Position numbers and translations under genes: made by a program. From Nitrosotalea sp. (GTDB lineage: Archaea; Halobacteriota; Syntropharchaeia; Alkanophagales; Methanospirareceae): a DNA stretch of 19,322 nt. Below are positions 14,885 through 19,322 of this stretch, in pieces. Location: assembly GCA_020725315.1 (NCBI GenBank), contig DYFG01000018.1, positions 1-19,322 on the forward strand. Reading direction: 5' to 3'. The stretch's first letter is position 1. Each line of letters starts with the position of its first letter. Under the pieces are notes generated by a model. It was not told the DNA's origin. It did no database searches and saw nothing but the letters and a program-made list of their open reading frames with translations.

Positions 14885-15376
14885 ATGTCGAGGGTTCTCA
14901 TAGCAGGTATTGGGAACAGGTACATGGGAGACGATGGCTTCGGTCCAAAAGTCATCGAGGCATTAATGGCAATGAATCTACCTGAGGATGTGGAAGCGAG
15001 AGATGTTGGACTTTGTGGATCGACACTGGCACCTGACCTTGGTGACTATGAGCTCGTTATCTTTATTGACGCTGTTAAGAAAGGAGGTAAACCTGGAACG
15101 ATCTATCGCACGGAAATTAAAGCTGAGGAGGTGAAGGAACTGAAGCCCGAAGATGCGATGCGTTTCTTCACCTTCAGTGTTCATGAGATGGGATTAGAGG
15201 AACTCCTTTTCATCGCTAAGAAGATCGGTACTCTTCCTCCTACAACTATTGCTATTGGCTGCGAGAGCCTCGAGATCACGCTGAGTAATGCACTGAGCCG
15301 AGCTGTTGAGGCTGCGGTCCCGGGAGTGGTTGAGCTTATCATGGAAGAGCTACAACGGTATCGCGAACGGAAGTAG
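14885..15376 (+). CDS. [NiFe] hydrogenase maturation endopeptidase for the exported hydrogenase
   Basis: This 163-residue M52-family protease has GIGNRYMGDDGFG at the N-terminus, D62 in VIFIDAV and H100 in FSVHEMGLEELL, matching the three metal-contacting positions of HybD-type enzymes. The HEMGLEELL stretch is typical of proteases serving group 1 hydrogenases. Its 3' end overlaps the 3' end of the convergent large-subunit gene by 27 bases, so its last residues share DNA with the last residues of the very tail it presumably removes. It differs clearly from the protease at 9887, supporting one dedicated protease per hydrogenase. Confidence 0.92.
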   Translation: MSRVLIAGIGNRYMGDDGFGPKVIEALMAMNLPEDVEARDVGLCGSTLAPDLGDYELVIFIDAVKKGGKPGTIYRTEIKAEEVKELKPEDAMRFFTFSVHEMGLEELLFIAKKIGTLPPTTIAIGCESLEITLSNALSRAVEAAVPGVVELIMEELQRYRERK

Positions 15377-17095
15377 CTCGTGTTTCACGATTTGCTTGCC
15401 CTTATGAATGTGGACCGCACATCCCAAGCACGGATCGAAGCTCCTTATCGTTCTAACGACATCAATGCCTTTCCACTCCTCAGCCTCAGCAGTCTCTGTT
15501 ATTGGCGTTTGCATTAGTGCCTCTTCGAAAGGTCCTGGGTTTCCATCAGGGTCTCGGCAAGATGCATTCCAGGTCGTCGGTGCATGATATTGATAATTGT
15601 GGATGACACCTTTCTTCATTACGCACCAATGCAAGCAAGCGCCACGCATAGCTTCAATCGCACCGAAGCCTATGCCTTCTTTGGGCCTTTCGTAGTGAGT
15701 CCATACTCCTGTCTTGCCAGCCTTCATGAGCCCTAACGTATTCAGCACCATATTCAACGTGCAATACGCAGAATATGCATGATAATATGCCCGAGCTCTT
15801 ATCCTTTCGACCGCGTTTGGCTTCTCCGGAATCTTCCACTCGAATTCCATCTTTTCTGCATACTTGAAACCAGGGATAAGGGCTGCTGGTAGCTCAAATT
15901 TGAGACTATTTCCCGTGGACTCAGGAATTAGTTTTGCCTTCGCAGTCACCCACATCCTCGCAAGCGGTCCGAGTTCTACAACATGATTCCTACCATCACC
16001 CTTCCAGTTCCACCACCTCGTAGACGTAACCCAAGTATATTTTGAATCCCAGTTTCCATACTTGCCAGGCGTTGGTATTGTGCGTTTATTCCACGGGTGC
16101 TCTAACGCTATTGCATTACCCAACGGGTCAGTTGCAACTTCCTGCTGCCAATCGCTTGAATACCAGCCTCTACCAATGAATTCTCGCACGCCGACGTTGA
16201 ACTCAACGAGGTCTGTTGTGACAAGTTCACCATTGAGGATTACTCCCGGTGATACCATCCTCTTACGACTCCAGTCTGTCATCTCGCTATACTCTGCGGA
16301 ATACGCTTCTGGGTCATTATACGCACCTACGGAGCCGAGGTTTGTCTTTCTCGCACCTACATCCTCATATCCCTGCTCGAGAACAAAATCAAGAAGGTCA
16401 TCAGTTGCTGTGACCAGTTCCTTTGTAAAAGCGATGTGCCTCATCAACAGCGTAAGATAGGATTTAACATCAGTTTCAGATAGATTTGTCTTTGCGATTC
16501 CACCTGGAATGAATGAGTGGACATGCGGATGTTTTGCGCCGAATATGGAAACCATGTTATGTCCTGCTTTTTGCACGAGAAGCGACCTCAGATAAAGCTC
16601 GCCTGCCAGTGGGTTTAGTGCGGTCATGATATTAGCGATTGTCGCAAAGCAGTGGACATCGCTTCTCTCAGCCTTTGTCTTTTGCGCTTCTTCCCACCAC
16701 TCAAGATTAAACTTCTTCACCGCAACCTCGCTGTAGTCGGGTCCTTCAAGGTTGAGAACACCTACTTCCACATCGTATAACTGCTCTGCACCGTGGACAA
16801 GGTCTCTAAGTGCAACACCCATCGGCGGTGGGGATACCTTATAGGTCATATCAACAGCTTGGACTGAAGCCAGCGCATGAGGAACTGGACAGACACCACA
16901 AGACCGCTGAGTAATATAGGGTGCTTCCGACGGCTCTCTCCCGACAAGAATAATCTCAAAACCCCTGAACATTGGGCTATATGCGTATGCATCGGTAATT
17001 TTTCTTGCTTCGGTGTCTACCTTTACGTGAACCCCAAGATGTCCTTCAATCCTTGTTACGGGCTCTATAGTTATTTCCCTCTCTTTTCCCATCAT
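15350..17095 (-). CDS. Group 1 [NiFe] hydrogenase large subunit (exported, H2-uptake type)
   Basis: The catalytic subunit holds the NiFe centre. Motifs are R64-S-C66-GV-C69 (RSCGVCPVPHALAS) near the N-terminus and DPCLGCAVH at 554-562 near the end. A 19-residue tail follows H562 (IHKGKQIVKHELLPFAIPL), the part a maturation protease removes before export. The 581 residues are normal for group 1 large subunits. The ATG at 17095 overlaps the small-subunit stop (ATGATG) and has AAAAGGAGGAAG upstream, so the subunits are translationally coupled. It has no signal peptide of its own and should travel with the folded small subunit through Tat. Group 1 is set by the partner's Tat signal and the long C-terminal extension; the subgroup is not assigned. 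Confidence 0.95.
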   Translation of the reverse strand: MMGKEREITIEPVTRIEGHLGVHVKVDTEARKITDAYAYSPMFRGFEIILVGREPSEAPYITQRSCGVCPVPHALASVQAVDMTYKVSPPPMGVALRDLVHGAEQLYDVEVGVLNLEGPDYSEVAVKKFNLEWWEEAQKTKAERSDVHCFATIANIMTALNPLAGELYLRSLLVQKAGHNMVSIFGAKHPHVHSFIPGGIAKTNLSETDVKSYLTLLMRHIAFTKELVTATDDLLDFVLEQGYEDVGARKTNLGSVGAYNDPEAYSAEYSEMTDWSRKRMVSPGVILNGELVTTDLVEFNVGVREFIGRGWYSSDWQQEVATDPLGNAIALEHPWNKRTIPTPGKYGNWDSKYTWVTSTRWWNWKGDGRNHVVELGPLARMWVTAKAKLIPESTGNSLKFELPAALIPGFKYAEKMEFEWKIPEKPNAVERIRARAYYHAYSAYCTLNMVLNTLGLMKAGKTGVWTHYERPKEGIGFGAIEAMRGACLHWCVMKKGVIHNYQYHAPTTWNASCRDPDGNPGPFEEALMQTPITETAEAEEWKGIDVVRTIRSFDPCLGCAVHIHKGKQIVKHELLPFAIPL

Positions 17096-18237
17096 ATCTT
17101 CCTCCTTTTAAGTCTTTCAAACCCCATCTTTATATGACCCAATAAACCGCTCATCGTTTCACTTACAAATGGGCCCATTGGTGGTTTGGCAAAGAATGGC
17201 GAAAGCGGTGGATCTGGGAAGTCTGGATGTGTGCATCCAATACATGGAGATCCGACCCTCGTGCAGCCACCATACCCATCCATCCACATCGTAGACGCGT
17301 TGCAGGGTGTGATTATAGCCTTACAGCCGATTGCGGCAAGACAGCCCATTTCTCCGAATTCATGAGCATCCACACCTTTTGCGTAGAAATCCGCTATCGG
17401 ACAGAGCTCATGGGCAGTGTAACCATATAGAGGAACAGGTCGGTGCCACTCGTCAAGCTTCGGAAGCGGTGCTAATCCTCTCGCAGCCAGGACAGCATGA
17501 CCAAAGACCTGCACCATGTTATCAGGTCTAGGTGGGCAGCCGGGTACACAAATAACCGGAAGCCCCAAAGCTCCTTTCCACTCTTTTCCTAAATACTCTA
17601 GTAGTCCCTTCGATCCCGTTGGATTCGGCTTTCCACTGGGGATACCGCCGTAAGAGGCGCATGTGCCAACAGCGACTGCTGCGGCGCACCTCTTTGATAG
17701 GCTGTCAATGATATCGCTGAGCTTGAGAAGTCTCTCCTCGTACTCTCCAATAACACAATAAACACCCTCTCCTGCCTTCGCCTCCTCGGGTATTGCTCCT
17801 TCGAGAATCAATACAAAAGGGTCATACTTCCCTTCCATGGCGTCAATGAGAACCTTAGATGCATCTTCTCCCCACTCGAACATAAGCGTTGGGTGGTAGG
17901 CGAGCTTCAGCCCTCCAAGCCCTGGAATAGCTCCCGTTACAACATCGATGAGCGTTGGGTTGCTTGCCTGTTTGATAGAGATAGTACAACCCGCACAGTC
18001 CTGTCCTTCAAGCCATATCAAGTTTACTTCTTCTAGCTGAGGAGTCGCACTCGCTGAAAATAACTTATCATCAAGATAAGCACTGACATTCCGGATTCCA
18101 CTTAGTGCAAGAGCTGAAGCCAGAACTATAACTTTGGTGAATGTCCGCCTTGACATCATGATTCCACTGAATACTGTATCGTAATACTTGCTTATGGTAT
18201 TTACTTTTGCAGCTCTTATTTTACCTTCTCCTTTCAT
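17092..18237 (-). CDS. Group 1 [NiFe] hydrogenase small subunit with twin-arginine signal
   Basis: The Fe-S subunit relays electrons from the NiFe site. SRRTFTK (29-35) followed by a hydrophobic stretch (about 36-47) is a Tat signal, so the enzyme acts outside the cytoplasmic membrane. Proximal ligands are C81, C84, C193 and C234; the distal set is H276, C279, C299 and C305; the medial set is C312, C325, C332 and C335. Four medial cysteines suggest a [4Fe-4S] cluster, as in standard oxygen-sensitive enzymes, rather than [3Fe-4S]. The C-terminus (GLLGHIKMGFERLKRRKI) has no membrane helix, unlike membrane-bound group 1 enzymes. The ATG at 18237 has GGAG 12 bases upstream; ATG codons at residues 27-28 would give a shorter n-region. 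A promoter at about 18276-18284 precedes it. Confidence 0.94.
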   Translation of the reverse strand: MKGEGKIRAAKVNTISKYYDTVFSGIMMSRRTFTKVIVLASALALSGIRNVSAYLDDKLFSASATPQLEEVNLIWLEGQDCAGCTISIKQASNPTLIDVVTGAIPGLGGLKLAYHPTLMFEWGEDASKVLIDAMEGKYDPFVLILEGAIPEEAKAGEGVYCVIGEYEERLLKLSDIIDSLSKRCAAAVAVGTCASYGGIPSGKPNPTGSKGLLEYLGKEWKGALGLPVICVPGCPPRPDNMVQVFGHAVLAARGLAPLPKLDEWHRPVPLYGYTAHELCPIADFYAKGVDAHEFGEMGCLAAIGCKAIITPCNASTMWMDGYGGCTRVGSPCIGCTHPDFPDPPLSPFFAKPPMGPFVSETMSGLLGHIKMGFERLKRRKI

Positions 18238-18275
18238 TTCTTATTTTATCTCCGCTAATAGGTTCAGGTACTGAC

Positions 18276-18284
18276 ATTATATAA
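18276..18284 (-). promoter_or_regulatory. TATA box of the exported hydrogenase genes
   Basis: On the minus strand TTTATATAA lies about 40 bases upstream of the small-subunit ATG. A start site near 18254 would place the GGAG at 18250-18253 at the very front of the leader. The structural genes can thus be expressed apart from the chaperone gene upstream. Confidence 0.55.
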
Positions 18285-18290
18285 ACTTTT

Positions 18291-18803
18291 CTATTTTCTT
18301 CGTTGGAGCGTTAAGCATTTCTTTAGCCTTTCTCCGGTATCAGCCGATAGTTCCTCCTCGCAGAGATAGTGCATAAACTTAAGTTCGAATCCGATGTGGT
18401 CTTCCGGCTCTTTATACTCGCTCGATTTAGCGACACCCGCTTTCCTATAAAATGCCTTCACCTTTACGAGCGGTTCGCCTAGTAGATGCCCACTCACCCA
18501 CCATGCCTCGTAAGGCTGTACGGGTAGTTTAAACGGACCGATGGATAAGCGCGTGTATTCCCGTACCAGGTCTTCATGCAGTGCATCAACCTCTCTGCCT
18601 TTACTCTTCTCCATGAACTCGTTTAATAACCGAAAACCTTGTGAAAGTTCCGCATTTATATCTAACGATCTCAGCTCCTGAAAATGGAACCGTTCGTTCA
18701 CCAGATCATCTGCAAGCTCTCTTCGCGGTGCTTCCACGTACATTCGGTACAGAAAGGCATAGAAATTTCTTCTCGTCTCCAAAATATCTTCGATTTCGTT
18801 CAT
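18291..18803 (-). CDS. TorD/DmsD-family redox enzyme chaperone, short form
   Basis: TorD-family proteins bind Tat signals and hold redox enzymes until cofactors are loaded. The 170-residue protein has the family pattern: EYTRLSIGP (82-90), QPYEAWW (96-102), then EPEDHIGFELKFMHYL (132-147). TorD proteins usually run some 30 residues further with a final helix; here the frame stops soon after, and I found no similarity in the other frames beyond, so the C-terminus is naturally short or lost. It lies directly upstream of the hydrogenase small subunit, whose twin-arginine signal is the obvious client; HyaE/HybE do this in enterobacteria. The gene starts 5 bases after the preceding gene's stop, with AAGG just before the ATG. 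Confidence 0.85.
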   Translation of the reverse strand: MNEIEDILETRRNFYAFLYRMYVEAPRRELADDLVNERFHFQELRSLDINAELSQGFRLLNEFMEKSKGREVDALHEDLVREYTRLSIGPFKLPVQPYEAWWVSGHLLGEPLVKVKAFYRKAGVAKSSEYKEPEDHIGFELKFMHYLCEEELSADTGERLKKCLTLQRRK

Positions 18804-18808
18804 CCTTA

Positions 18809-19111
18809 TTATAACGAGGTATGAACATCTATATTGAATTTATCAGCGAGTATCGTTGCTTTATCCTCGATGAAAGGCGTGACGAGAATCAACTTTGGCT
18901 TCACTTCTTTTTCTTTCTGATAAAGTTCCCCAATCCTGCTAAAAGTAGAAACATCCCCCTGTGAAGTGCTGGATTTTATCCCTACCAGCCAGTGTTCACT
19001 GTTTTTCACTACCACATCCACCTGAACTATGCTGCGATACCCGAAGACAAGCCCTTCTGTATCTTCTGTTATCCACTCCTTCTTGATAAGCGATTCTATA
19101 TCTCCGCTCAT
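18809..19111 (-). CDS. Short PD-(D/E)XK nuclease-like protein, probably inactive
   Basis: The 100-residue protein resembles the C-terminal half of archaeal PD-(D/E)XK-fold proteins of the DUF3782 kind. QVDVVVKNSEHWLVGIKSST corresponds to the usual D-x(n)-ExK core, and KPKLILVTPF to the following strand. The expected glutamate of ExK is a glycine (GIK), so the catalytic triad is broken, and the usual N-terminal coiled-coil part is missing. It is the first gene of the minus-strand unit leading to the TorD-like chaperone, five bases upstream of it, which may be coincidental read-through. A decayed remnant or a non-catalytic binding protein are both possible. Confidence 0.6.
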   Translation of the reverse strand: MSGDIESLIKKEWITEDTEGLVFGYRSIVQVDVVVKNSEHWLVGIKSSTSQGDVSTFSRIGELYQKEKEVKPKLILVTPFIEDKATILADKFNIDVHTSL

Positions 19112-19322
19112 AGTATCTTTACTTCGTAATTAATTCTACTACACGCACCTATTTAAGTGTAATCACCTTCTCAATAGCTTTTACGTATTTGTATAGCTGA
19201 TGCAAGAAATTGAATTAATGGGGGGATAAAGTAACGGAAAAAAAGAAAAAAAGCGAAAAACTTTTAAAACCCATATTCCGCACTTTAAGTTTATAAAGAT
19301 GTTGTTTTCTGAATTTCGTTCA
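19112..19322. promoter_or_regulatory. Right-end intergenic region with putative divergent promoters
   Basis: No gene is visible in these 211 bases. On the minus strand ACTTAAATAGG (19151-19161) could be the TATA element of the nuclease-like/chaperone unit, about 40 bases before its ATG. Near the edge AAGTTTATAAAG (19286-19297) on the plus strand looks like a TATA box for a gene beyond the window. Purine-rich AAAAAAAGAAAAAAAGCGAAAAA lies between, at about 19240-19260. Confidence 0.4.

Noticed and set aside
14680..14955. Minus-strand open frame across the transposase remnant and second protease start
   Set aside because: It overlaps the protease N-terminus antisense and has no ribosome site or recognisable motif.
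16062..16460. Plus-strand open frame inside the exported hydrogenase large-subunit gene
   Set aside because: It is antisense to a clear hydrogenase sequence and has no supporting ribosome site or family match.
19240..19262. A-rich stretch at the right end as a repeat or origin element
   Set aside because: It is simple low-complexity sequence with no repeated units or neighbouring replication gene.

Overview
The window looks like archaeal DNA from an anaerobic, methane- or alkane-cycling euryarchaeote. Signs of this are TATA-type promoters upstream of several genes, GGAGG Shine-Dalgarno sites, HdrA, an F420-non-reducing (Mvh-type) hydrogenase, and a MetF/MetV methylene-pterin reductase pair. 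MetF in place of Mer, beside Hdr/Mvh genes, is best known from ANME-1 (Methanophagales) and relatives, so a hydrogenase-bearing member of that group is my working guess. This is inference; no rRNA or mcr gene is present to confirm it. I saw no tRNA, rRNA or CRISPR array.

Layout. (1) 75-1015: a short paralogue of the HdrA N-terminal FAD region (minus strand) and a small two-helix membrane protein (plus). (2) 1125-9707, all minus strand, in two transcription units: metV, metF, an unknown 108-residue protein and a ferredoxin/MvhD fusion; then mvhD, mvhG, mvhA, hdrA behind their own promoter. (3) 9887-12096, plus strand: a hydrogenase maturation protease overlapping a cobalamin-binding radical SAM protein. 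(4) 12168-14169: two divergent tatC genes and tatA. (5) 14170-14884: about 700 bases without an intact gene, holding a decayed IS66-like transposase. (6) 14885-19111: a second maturation protease converging on a minus-strand operon for an exported group 1 [NiFe] hydrogenase (large and small subunits), a TorD-like chaperone and a PD-(D/E)XK-like remnant.

How the parts fit. The window is a hydrogen-metabolism island with two [NiFe] hydrogenases on opposite sides of the membrane. The cytoplasmic MvhAGD-HdrA enzyme sits with MetFV and an unusual four-cluster ferredoxin carrying two MvhD domains, but with no HdrB or HdrC. This resembles the gene content of the Moorella MetFV-HdrABC-MvhD complex with a hydrogenase added and HdrBC missing, and suggests H2-linked (possibly bifurcating or reverse) methylene-tetrahydropterin chemistry. 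The second hydrogenase carries a twin-arginine signal and comes with a chaperone, a protease and a local Tat translocase, but no cytochrome b or membrane anchor. Its electron partner must be encoded elsewhere.

The most distinctive observations are the H2-MetFV-HdrA gene set without HdrBC, the ferredoxin/MvhD double fusion, and the two TatC proteins whose conserved motifs are lost in complementary halves.
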